From the NCBI GenBank assembly GCA_000433335.1, contig HF996763.1, positions 4,292 through 25,727 of the forward strand: a stretch of DNA of 21,436 bases. Reading direction: 5' to 3'. Every line of letters begins with the position of its first letter. Positions within the stretch are counted from its first letter, which is position 1. Source of the DNA: Clostridium sp. CAG:1219 (lineage in GTDB: Bacteria; Bacillota; Clostridia; TANB77; CAG-465). Below are positions 14,687-21,436 of the stretch, in pieces. The translations under genes were made by a program, and so were the position numbers. The notes under the pieces are model-generated. The model was not told the origin of the DNA. It did not search any database and worked only from the letters and a program-made list of their open reading frames with translations.

Positions 14687-16000
14687 ATGGCGGATATAGT
14701 TTTAAGTTCAAAAAAGAAAATTAACATCTTTGATAGAGTAATACAAAGTGTTGTAATATTGGTTAATATGAATAAAATGAATAGGGCTATTGATGAACAT
14801 CTAAGCCTTATTAAAGATACTGAAAGGGAAGATCAAAAGCAAGCTCAAGAAAACATTTTAAGGGAAATCGTTTTTGTAAAATATCAGTATGACATTATGC
14901 AAAGAGAAACTTATGAATTAAAAATTAATTACCCAGATGATATAGTTTCTAAAATTAATTCTACAGATAAAATAGAAAGACTTGAACTTCAACTTGCATT
15001 TTTAGAGATGGAGTATGATAGAATAACAAAAAGCAAGTTTAGATCAAGGGAAGACGTAAAGTATGGATTGCTTGCAATTTCATCTGCAATAGATTCAGTA
15101 AAACAAAATATTAAAGATGAAGCAAAAGCTACTAAGTATAATAATTTAATAAGAATTGCAGAAGAAATAGATAGTAAAATTCAAACAGAAGAATATACAG
15201 ATGAAATGTATAAAGAGCTATTCTCAGCAGTAGATGAATATGTAGGATTTATAAATGATAATTATGATATATCTAAGTTGCCATCAGATGAGAGAGAACT
15301 TATAGAATTTGTAATTGAAACTATGTTAAAGGGAATAGAGTCTGATATAGACAGACACATGTATGAATATAACTTGATAATAAATATATGTAAAAATTCT
15401 TATAGATACTTTAAAATAATAGATAAAATCTTCGATAAATTACAAAAAATATATGATGAAAGTGTAGAACATGAGATAATGACACTTAAAGATTATATAA
15501 AGGTATATAAAGAAATATATGATATGAAGATTAAAACTATGGTAAATGATGTACATAGAACAATAAAAACAGAAGATGAGTACTTAGAATATTCTAAACT
15601 TGTTGCAGATTTTGAATTTGAAAAGTTAGACGAGTTTATCATGTCAAGAGCACTTGAGAGTACTAAATCAGAAAAAATGCAAAAAATACTTTCTGAAGCT
15701 TTATGTATTTCAGAAGATCCAAAAGAAGAAAGCAATGATGACAATGAAAATGAAAAAAATAAAAAAGAAGAAGTAAAAGAAGAAATTATTGAAGATAAAG
15801 AAAAACCAGATACTGATGAAAGTGAAGAAAAACTAGAAAAAGTGGAATCAAAAGAAGAGATAGATTCTGATGATGAACTTTTTAAGAAAGTAGAGGAAAA
15901 GCCTAAAAAGAATAGAACTGCTAAACCAAAAGTTGAAATGGTAGTAGAATTAGAAAACGAAGAAAAGAAGACAAGAAAACGTAGAAAAGTTAATATATAG
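14687..16000 (+). CDS. Unrecognised helical protein with charged C-terminal tail
   Basis: I do not recognise this 437-residue protein. Residues 1 to about 345 look almost wholly alpha-helical and soluble, with heptad-like charged and hydrophobic spacing (for example KIERLELQLAFLEMEYDRI and YRYFKIIDKIFDKLQKIYDE), so coiled-coil or helical-bundle structure is likely. From about 345 the sequence turns into a low-complexity acidic and lysine-rich region (KEESNDDNEN onward), ending in a basic cluster (KKTRKRRKVNI) that could bind nucleic acid or membrane lipid. There is no signal peptide or membrane helix; one modest hydrophobic stretch occurs near residue 20 (VIQSVVILVNM). A ribosome site (AAAAGGAGAGG) lies unusually far, about 12 bases, from the ATG. 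It has its own promoter and terminator and sits upstream of spoIIE, so a sporulation or cell-envelope role is conceivable but unproven. Confidence 0.75.
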   Translation: MADIVLSSKKKINIFDRVIQSVVILVNMNKMNRAIDEHLSLIKDTEREDQKQAQENILREIVFVKYQYDIMQRETYELKINYPDDIVSKINSTDKIERLELQLAFLEMEYDRITKSKFRSREDVKYGLLAISSAIDSVKQNIKDEAKATKYNNLIRIAEEIDSKIQTEEYTDEMYKELFSAVDEYVGFINDNYDISKLPSDERELIEFVIETMLKGIESDIDRHMYEYNLIINICKNSYRYFKIIDKIFDKLQKIYDESVEHEIMTLKDYIKVYKEIYDMKIKTMVNDVHRTIKTEDEYLEYSKLVADFEFEKLDEFIMSRALESTKSEKMQKILSEALCISEDPKEESNDDNENEKNKKEEVKEEIIEDKEKPDTDESEEKLEKVESKEEIDSDDELFKKVEEKPKKNRTAKPKVEMVVELENEEKKTRKRRKVNI

Positions 16001-16011
16001 ATAGTATTTAT

Positions 16012-16048
16012 ACATCAAAGTAGAAATTTTCTGCTTTGGTGTATTCTA
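16012..16048 (+). terminator. Terminator after the 437-residue protein gene
   Basis: ACATCAAAGTAGAAA (16012-16026) pairs with TTTCTGCTTTGGTGT (16028-16042), including two G-U pairs, followed by ATTCTATT. The long stem and U-rich tail make an intrinsic terminator likely, although the T-tract is interrupted. Confidence 0.65.
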
Positions 16049-16071
16049 TTAAAATATAAATGTAAATTAAA

Positions 16072-16106
16072 ATATGACAAAAATCTAGTAATTAAGGTTG
16101 TATAAT
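16072..16106 (+). promoter_or_regulatory. spoIIE promoter with candidate Spo0A box and 21-bp spacer
   Basis: An exact -10 TATAAT (16101-16106) is preceded by ATGACA (16074-16079) at a spacing of 21 bases, too long for ordinary sigma-A promoters. The complement of 16072-16081 reads TTTGTCATAT, matching the Spo0A box consensus TTTGTCRAAA at 8 of 10 positions and overlapping the -35. The B. subtilis spoIIE and spoIIG promoters are known Spo0A-activated sigma-A promoters with similarly long spacers, so this arrangement fits. Confidence 0.6.
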
Positions 16107-16132
16107 ATGAAGTAATAAAGGGGTAGATTTTG

Positions 16133-18481
16133 ATGGTTTATAGTAAGTATTTTGATACAGATAGTAAGTTATCTATAATAATTAACGCAGTAATAAAATT
16201 TTTTAATATTAAAAATATTGTTTTTATCTTTTTTTCTTTAATATTATCTAGTCAGATTTTTATAGGAAATTATTCTTTATTTACTGTCATACTTTTTGGG
16301 GTAGCAAGTGCACTTTCAGTTCCTCTTCTAGTAGTTGCAGTTCCATCAGTAATTGGAATGACTATTTGTGGGATGAATTCTACTGGTATTTGCGAAATTT
16401 TAGGGATATTTGTGATTTTTACAATAATTACGGCAATAATAAATATACAAGGTATAAGTAAAAAATATGAAGTATTACTAAAGTTGCTTATATCATTTAC
16501 CGTTACAGAATTATTAATAAATTTTATAAATTCTACATTAATACTAAATGCCATAACACTAATAGAAAGCTTTTTTATGATAATCATCTTTTACATGTTA
16601 TTTGTAAATGGAATAAATGGGATAATTAATTTTAAAAATGGATATGTTTATTCAAGTGAAGAAAAAGTGGCTATGATTGTTACTTTTGCAATGACACTTA
16701 GTATATTAAATGGTGTTAGCATTTTTAATGTTTCATTAATGAATATTTTACTTTTTATATTAGTTTTAGTTTATGGATGGAAATCAGGAGTCTTAACTGG
16801 CCTTTTAGCTGGATTTGCTACAGGATTTCTTATGACATTTGTAACTGATATTGATATTATTACTATAATAATGCTTGGATTTAGTGGGGCTATTTCTGGG
16901 GTTTTAAGTAAATTTGGAAAAATTGCTGTTCTTATAGGATTTGCTATTGGAAATTTATATATTGTATTTTATGCAAGTGGAATATCTGATATAACTGTAA
17001 GAATTACAGAATTGTTAATTTCATCAACATTTTTATTACTCATCCCAAAAAGGCTTGAGACAAAACTTGATAGTATATTTAATAAAAATAATACCCTAGA
17101 TGAACCTTATCAAAATGTTTTAGATGTTGCAAGTGATACAAAAGAAAAGATAAATGCCATATCTGAAATTTTTGACGAGCTTTCAAAAGTGGACGTTTTG
17201 GAAGACGAAGACGAGAAAAAAGAACTAAAAAAGATAATTAAGAGATATATATTAGAAACTATAGATATTGATTGTATTGATTGTGAAGAAAAGAAAAAAT
17301 GTAAAAATATAGAAAGAATTAATTTAATTGTTGACCACATAATTACTAAATATGAGCAAAATGATAGTATTGATGAGGGGATATTTGATGATTTAAATTG
17401 TTCTAAAAAGTCAGAGCTAATAAAAGGAATAGGCGAAATATATAATAATGTAAAAATTGTTAAGGTTCTTAAATTAAAAGAGGCCGAAAATTCCAAGAAA
17501 ATGTCAAAAAAATATAAAGAAATTTCTAGCATATTAAAGACAATGTCTAAAAATATAAAGGCAGCTATGTCTATAAAGGATGAGAGGCAAACAAAAATAA
17601 GAAATGAATTAAAGCTGGCAGGGTATAATGTATATGAAGATGAGTACAAAAATAAAGATGGAAATTTAGAATATACTTTTATAACTGATATCTTAACAGG
17701 TATAGACAAGCAGAAAAAGGAAATAATACATGCAATAGAACAGGTAACACAGACAAAAGTGTTAGTAAAATTGATTTTAAATAGCAGTAAAACTGAAAAA
17801 TCAAGAATAAAAGTTGTCTCTATACCAGAATACGAAGTTAAAAATTGGATAATTAGCAATACAAAAAAAGACGAGGATATATGTGGAGATTCTTACATGT
17901 CATGTGAGCTTGTAGATAAAAAACATATTGTAGTTTTAAGTGATGGGGCAGGATGTGGAATTGAAGCTGCAAATAGTTCAAAAATGGTAATATCTACTTT
18001 AGAGAAACTATTTAAGAATGGATTTGAAGTATCTAAGACTTTTGATATATTAAATAGTGTTATAAAATTAAGAATAAATGATAGTGAGTATGCAACGGTT
18101 GACGCATGCATTGTAGATTTAAATACAGGAAAGTTAAATTTAATTAAACTTGGCGCGGCACCTACATATATACTAGATAAAAACAAGAATGTTACAAAAA
18201 TTACATCTATGAATCTTCCTAGTGGAATTATAGATGAAAAAGAGTATTTTCCAATAACGTACAATGCATCTGATGGTGCTATAGTAGTTCAAATAACAGA
18301 CGGGGTTATATTAGATGATGAGAAGAACACAACAATAATAAATTATCTAAAGAATGTTGACTATAGAAAAAATATAAAGGTAATAGCAGATGAAATAACT
18401 AAAATTGCATTTGCAAATAATGATGGCACTCTAAAAGATGATATTACTGTTAGTGTAACAAAGGTATTTAAAAATACATAA
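16133..18481 (+). CDS. spoIIE: Stage II sporulation protein E, PP2C-type phosphatase
   Basis: SpoIIE is the membrane phosphatase at the asymmetric septum that dephosphorylates SpoIIAA and thereby releases sigma-F in the forespore. It also interacts with FtsZ in Bacillus. The protein has 782 residues against 827 in B. subtilis. Residues 1 to about 310 form a polytopic membrane region of about ten helices. A cytosolic regulatory region spans about 310-570, with a CxxCxxxxxC motif (DCIDCEEKKKCKN) that could bind a metal. The PP2C domain follows with GDS (585-587), SDGAGCG (D604-G605), TDG (D723-G724) and KDDITV (D769-D770), so the metal-binding aspartates are present. The ATG at 16133 lies 9 bases after AAAGGGG (16117-16123). 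A TTG codon directly before it is less likely. It is monocistronic between a promoter of Spo0A type and a strong terminator. The gene shows that the organism has the genetic basis for sporulation. Confidence 0.95.
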   Translation: MVYSKYFDTDSKLSIIINAVIKFFNIKNIVFIFFSLILSSQIFIGNYSLFTVILFGVASALSVPLLVVAVPSVIGMTICGMNSTGICEILGIFVIFTIITAIINIQGISKKYEVLLKLLISFTVTELLINFINSTLILNAITLIESFFMIIIFYMLFVNGINGIINFKNGYVYSSEEKVAMIVTFAMTLSILNGVSIFNVSLMNILLFILVLVYGWKSGVLTGLLAGFATGFLMTFVTDIDIITIIMLGFSGAISGVLSKFGKIAVLIGFAIGNLYIVFYASGISDITVRITELLISSTFLLLIPKRLETKLDSIFNKNNTLDEPYQNVLDVASDTKEKINAISEIFDELSKVDVLEDEDEKKELKKIIKRYILETIDIDCIDCEEKKKCKNIERINLIVDHIITKYEQNDSIDEGIFDDLNCSKKSELIKGIGEIYNNVKIVKVLKLKEAENSKKMSKKYKEISSILKTMSKNIKAAMSIKDERQTKIRNELKLAGYNVYEDEYKNKDGNLEYTFITDILTGIDKQKKEIIHAIEQVTQTKVLVKLILNSSKTEKSRIKVVSIPEYEVKNWIISNTKKDEDICGDSYMSCELVDKKHIVVLSDGAGCGIEAANSSKMVISTLEKLFKNGFEVSKTFDILNSVIKLRINDSEYATVDACIVDLNTGKLNLIKLGAAPTYILDKNKNVTKITSMNLPSGIIDEKEYFPITYNASDGAIVVQITDGVILDDEKNTTIINYLKNVDYRKNIKVIADEITKIAFANNDGTLKDDITVSVTKVFKNT

Positions 18482-18488
18482 ATTACTT

Positions 18489-18518
18489 GAGATGAATGTA
18501 AAAATTCATCTCTTTTTT
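18489..18518 (+). terminator. Terminator of spoIIE
   Basis: GAGATGAAT (18489-18497) pairs perfectly with ATTCATCTC (18504-18512), followed by six T. It lies 8 bases after the spoIIE stop. Confidence 0.88.
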
Positions 18519-18528
18519 AGTGAAAAAA

Positions 18529-18575
18529 TGCAAAAAGTGGCATTTTTTACTTTAAAAAGTGTGCAAAAAGTGGCA
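18529..18575 (+). repeat. 14-bp direct repeat, operator-like, upstream of the DUF4143 gene
   Basis: TGCAAAAAGTGGCA occurs exactly at 18529-18542 and again at 18562-18575, offset by 33 bases, close to three helical turns. Both copies precede the -35 box of the next gene. The position and phasing suggest a regulator-binding pair; no regulator gene is adjacent. Confidence 0.6.
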
Positions 18576-18581
18576 AAAATA

Positions 18582-18610
18582 TTGGCAATATAGACTTAAT
18601 TTGATATATT
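18582..18610 (+). promoter_or_regulatory. Promoter of the DUF4143 ATPase pseudogene
   Basis: TTGGCA (18582-18587) and TATATT (18605-18610) are 17 bases apart, each one base from consensus. It is directly preceded by the direct repeats and followed by a GGAGGT ribosome site (18617-18622). Confidence 0.6.
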
Positions 18611-18629
18611 AAATATGGAGGTAATGAGC

Positions 18630-19932
18630 ATGGATAGGTTATTTGAAAGAAATTTGATAGAGTGGAAAAATACTGGTATGAAAAAGCCACTAATGGTAAT
18701 TCGGAGTTCCTCAGATTGGAAAAACTTATACAATAGAGAAATTTGCAAAAGAAAATTTTGAAAATTATATATATTTCAATCTTGAAAAACAGAGTGAAAT
18801 AAGGGAAATATTTGAGGATACTATTGATGATGATAAAATAATTGAAAAAATTGAATTATATTTAGAAAGAAAAATAGATTTTGAAAATACTATAATTTTC
18901 TTTGACGAGGTACAAGTAAGTGAAAATTTTATAGTATCACTAAAATATTTTAGTGAATCATTAAAACCTTATAAAATAATATGCGCCGGAAGTTTATTAG
19001 GGGTTAAAATTAATAGATTTAATAGTTCTTTCCCTGTTGGAAAGATAGTGATGGAATATATGTATCCTATGAATTTTGAGGAATTCTTAATGGCTACTAA
19101 TAATCATCTTTTAATTGAAAATATTAAGAAATGTTATAAAAATATGGAACCTATGCCGGAATTTGCTCATGAACAAGCACTAAAACTATATAGAGAGCAT
19201 TTGTGTATAGGTGGAATGCCAGAATCAATTAATAATTTTGTTGAAAGTAATATGGAAATTTTAAAGTATGATTCTAATATTTTATCAAATATAGTTGAGA
19301 TGTATATTGCTGATATGAAAAAATATGTAAAGAATAATGTTGAAAGTGTAAAAATAGAAAAAATATATAAAAATATTCCAATGCAGCTTTCAAAAGAAAA
19401 GAAAAATTTCCAATATAATCTAATCGAAGAAGATGGGAGAAAAAGAAAATATGAAGCACCAATAGAATGGCTAATATCTTCAGGAATGATACTTATTAGT
19501 TCTAAAGTAAAAAAAGCAGAAGTTCCTCTTAAGGTTTATGTAGATGACATGGGATTTAAACTTTATTTAAGTGATGTAGGATTATTAACTACTATGGCTG
19601 AAATTAATTTTTCTGACATTATGCTTGATAAAGGATTTGAATATAAAGGAGCAATAGCAGAAAATTATATAGCACAAGAATTAAAATCTCATGGCAAATC
19701 TCTATATTATTGGACATATGGTAGAAATGCCAAAATGGATTTTTTACTTTACAATGATGATGGTATAATACCACTTGAGGTTAAAAGTAGTGGTAATGTG
19801 AAGTCAGCTAGTTTAAATACTTATATGAAAGTAAACAAGCCACAATATGCGCTAAGGGTATCTACTAGGAATTTTGGATATGAAAATGGAATAAAATCAA
19901 TACCACTTTATGCTGCCTTTTGTATTGTTTAA
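18630..19932 (+). pseudogene. AAA+ ATPase with DUF4143 domain, frameshifted before the P-loop
   Basis: Two frames together encode a protein of about 433 residues, normal for this family of AAA+ ATPases of unknown role that are common in accessory DNA. The first frame (18630-18701) gives MDRLFERNLIEWKNTGMKK and PLMVI, then runs into a stop at 18759. The rest continues one base out of phase from 18703: GVPQIGKT (Walker A), then IIFFDEVQ (Walker B), ICAGSLLGV (sensor 1), the FPVGKI and MYPMNFEEFL blocks, LCIGGMPESI, and the DUF4143 domain with WLISSGMIL, LSDVGLLTTM and a nuclease-like DFLLYNDDGIIPLEVKSSG. An extra C at 18702 explains the break (a two-base loss would also). The local sequence ATTCGGA is not a slippery run. 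The ribosome site GGAGGT and a good promoter are still intact, suggesting a recent lesion or a sequencing error. A downstream ATG at 19048 could give a fragment lacking the whole ATP site. Confidence 0.87.
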
Positions 19933-19990
19933 TATAAAAAACAATCATAGCTTTTTTTAATTCACATATTTTTTAATAGGTGATAATAAT

Positions 19991-21313
19991 TTGAAAGAAG
20001 TGCTTATACAAATTGAGAGATTTATATGGAGTGTACCGCAAATTGCACTTTTAATGATCTCTCATATTTTTTTTACAATAAAACTAAGATTTCCTCAATT
20101 TAAAATTTTTTCCGTAGTGGGAGAAATAATCAAAAAAAGAAAAGAGGAGAATAAGGGTGAAATATCTTCATATAAAACCTTAATGGCTACTCTTGCAGGA
20201 ACTCTTGGTACAGGAAATATAGTTGGTGTAGCAACAGCAATATGTATTGGTGGGATTGGAAGTATATTTTGGATCTTTGTATCGGGATTTTTAGCAATAG
20301 CTACGAAATATGCTGAAACATATATTGTATTAAAGTATAGAAAAAAAGATAAAACAGGATACGTTGGAGGAGCAATGTATGTACTAAGAGATGTACTAGG
20401 AAATAATTTAATGGCAGTTTTATTTTCTATATTTATTATTATAGCGTCGTTTGGAATAGGAGCTATGATTCAGTCAAGTAGTGCAACTCAAAGTCTTAGT
20501 AGTACTTTTTCATTAAATGAAAAAATATGTGGAATTGTCATTACGGCTTTTTGCGCGTATATATTGATTGGAAATGCAAAGAAAATAACCAATGTAAGTA
20601 GTATATTAGTTCCATTTGTAAGTATTACATATATTCTTATGTGTGCTTTTATAATTTTCATATATAGAGGAAATATAATTACAGTTATATTTGAAATAAT
20701 AAACGATGCTTTTAACGTAAAAGCTGCGTTTAGTGGAAGTATGTATGTGTATGTATTAAATAAGATAAGTTCTGGACTTTCAAATGGGCTATTTTCAAAT
20801 GAAGCAGGGATGGGAAGCTCACCGATGTTTGATGTGCTTGCAAATGAAAAAGATATTGAAAAACAATCTTTAATTTCTAGTTTTGCTGTATTTTGTGATA
20901 CTGTTTTAATTTGCACTTTGACAGGTATTACCATTTGTTCTACTTTTTCTTATATAGGTATATCCGATCCTATCGCTCTTATAGGTGCTACATTTTCTAA
21001 AATACCCTTTGGTAATATTTTAATTTCTATTTCACTTATTATTTTTTCTGTTACGACAATACCTTGCTGGAATTATTACGGAACAGTTGCAATAAACTTT
21101 TTATTTAGAAATAAAAAAATATATGTAATATTATATAAATTGGTGTATATTGCGGCTATATATGTTGGAGCGATATCTGATTTAGAGGTAATATTTTTAC
21201 TCTCAGGTATTGCAAATGCACTAATGTGTATTCCTAATATATATATGATATTTATGCTTAATAAGAAAATTACTATTAAAAGTTCACATAAAATATTTAC
21301 AAAAATGAAATAA
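19991..21313 (+). CDS. Sodium:alanine/glycine symporter, AGCS family
   Basis: This 440-residue polytopic membrane protein belongs to the alanine or glycine:cation symporter family, which imports small neutral amino acids with sodium. Family blocks are clear: TLAGTLGTGNIVGVATAI near residue 65, IGGIGSIFWI, ATKYAETYIVLKYR, GYVGGAMYVL near 122, and the hallmark GLFSNEAGMGSSP near 270. The sequence shows about ten or eleven membrane helices. It is a little short for the family, mostly at the ends. Initiation is at TTG (19991), with AGGTGAT (19978-19984) 6 bases before it; there is no ATG nearby in frame. It starts 58 bases after the DUF4143 pseudogene. I see no convincing terminator or promoter in that gap, so it may be read from the upstream promoter. 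Substrate cannot be told from the sequence. Confidence 0.9.
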   Translation: MKEVLIQIERFIWSVPQIALLMISHIFFTIKLRFPQFKIFSVVGEIIKKRKEENKGEISSYKTLMATLAGTLGTGNIVGVATAICIGGIGSIFWIFVSGFLAIATKYAETYIVLKYRKKDKTGYVGGAMYVLRDVLGNNLMAVLFSIFIIIASFGIGAMIQSSSATQSLSSTFSLNEKICGIVITAFCAYILIGNAKKITNVSSILVPFVSITYILMCAFIIFIYRGNIITVIFEIINDAFNVKAAFSGSMYVYVLNKISSGLSNGLFSNEAGMGSSPMFDVLANEKDIEKQSLISSFAVFCDTVLICTLTGITICSTFSYIGISDPIALIGATFSKIPFGNILISISLIIFSVTTIPCWNYYGTVAINFLFRNKKIYVILYKLVYIAAIYVGAISDLEVIFLLSGIANALMCIPNIYMIFMLNKKITIKSSHKIFTKMK

Positions 21314-21324
21314 TATGCTATAAT
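21296..21324 (+). promoter_or_regulatory. Promoter overlapping the 3' end of the symporter gene
   Basis: TTTACA (21296-21301) and an exact TATAAT (21319-21324) are 17 bases apart. The -35 lies inside the last codons of the symporter gene. It would drive the gene starting at 21397 with a leader of about 65 bases. Confidence 0.6.
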
Positions 21325-21396
21325 TAATTTGTATTAGTAATTTTTTTCGTGTCGGTACATAAGAATAATAATATAATATCCAAAGGAGGAACAATA

Positions 21397-21436
21397 ATGG
21401 AAAACTATAATGAAAATAATACAATAGAATTAGGAG
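21397..21436 (+). CDS. Start of an unidentified gene, truncated by the window end
   Basis: Thirteen codons (MENYNENNTIELG) follow an AAAGGAGG ribosome site (21382-21389) at 7 bases, with a good promoter upstream. The asparagine-rich start gives no basis for naming it. The gene continues beyond the window. Confidence 0.7.
   Translation, partial: MENYNENNTIELG

Noticed and set aside
15720..15999. Possible separate small basic gene in the charged tail of the 437-residue protein
   Set aside because: The tail is in frame with and continuous with the helical region, and no internal ribosome site was seen.
17110..17859. Long antisense open frame (249 codons) opposite spoIIE
   Set aside because: It is a shadow of the AT-rich spoIIE coding strand. 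It has serine- and phenylalanine-heavy composition, no ribosome site, and lies opposite a clearly conserved gene.

Overview
The window is AT-rich DNA from an endospore-forming member of the Bacillota, most likely the class Clostridia. This rests on strong AAGGAGG-type ribosome binding sites, A/T-ending codons, AGA-dominated arginine usage, and the presence of spoIIE, a BofC-like gene, addB and a zinc-finger Clp ATPase. No rRNA, tRNA, CRISPR array or transposase was recognised. Most of the window is chromosomal core or housekeeping content, with two places that look accessory.

Layout. (1) 29-844 is a complete YwqG/DUF1963 protein, closed by a terminator. (2) 1039-3145 is a self-contained unit. 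It has a perfect-consensus sigma-A promoter, one 655-codon gene and its own terminator, and its codon choice differs from its neighbours. The protein joins a Clp N-domain and a ClpA/ClpC-type first AAA+ module to an FtsH-type (M41) zinc peptidase domain, with no membrane segment. This is the most unusual object in the window. (3) 3227-7495 carries obg, comEC (whose best start looks like an AUU codon) and a BofC-like anchored protein, all on the plus strand. (4) 7545-9902 (minus) is a ClpE-like two-module unfoldase with an N-terminal zinc finger. (5) 10021-10203 (minus) is a 60-residue orphan. (6) 10370-14212 is scpB followed by addB. (7) 14282-14455 (minus) is a 57-residue zinc-ribbon protein with ribosomal-L33-like cysteine spacing. 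(8) 14687-16000 is an unrecognised helical protein with a charged tail. (9) 16133-18481 is spoIIE, whose promoter shows a candidate Spo0A box and a 21-bp spacer. (10) 18630-19932 is an AAA+/DUF4143 ATPase gene broken by a single-base frameshift just before its P-loop, with a 14-bp direct repeat upstream of its promoter. (11) 19991-21313 is an AGCS-family sodium:amino-acid symporter, followed by the first 13 codons of another gene.

How the genes relate. There is no single pathway. obg (ribosome assembly, growth control), scpB (chromosome condensation), addB (double-strand break repair) and comEC (DNA uptake channel) are cell-maintenance genes. spoIIE and the BofC-like gene belong to sporulation. 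Two different AAA+ proteolysis-type proteins lie within 9 kb of each other: a conventional ClpE-like ATPase that would need ClpP, and the Clp/M41 chimera that carries its own peptidase. The claims most worth testing are the chimera, the AUU start of comEC, the two small minus-strand genes, the Spo0A-type spoIIE promoter, and the frameshifted ATPase with its repeated operator-like sequence.
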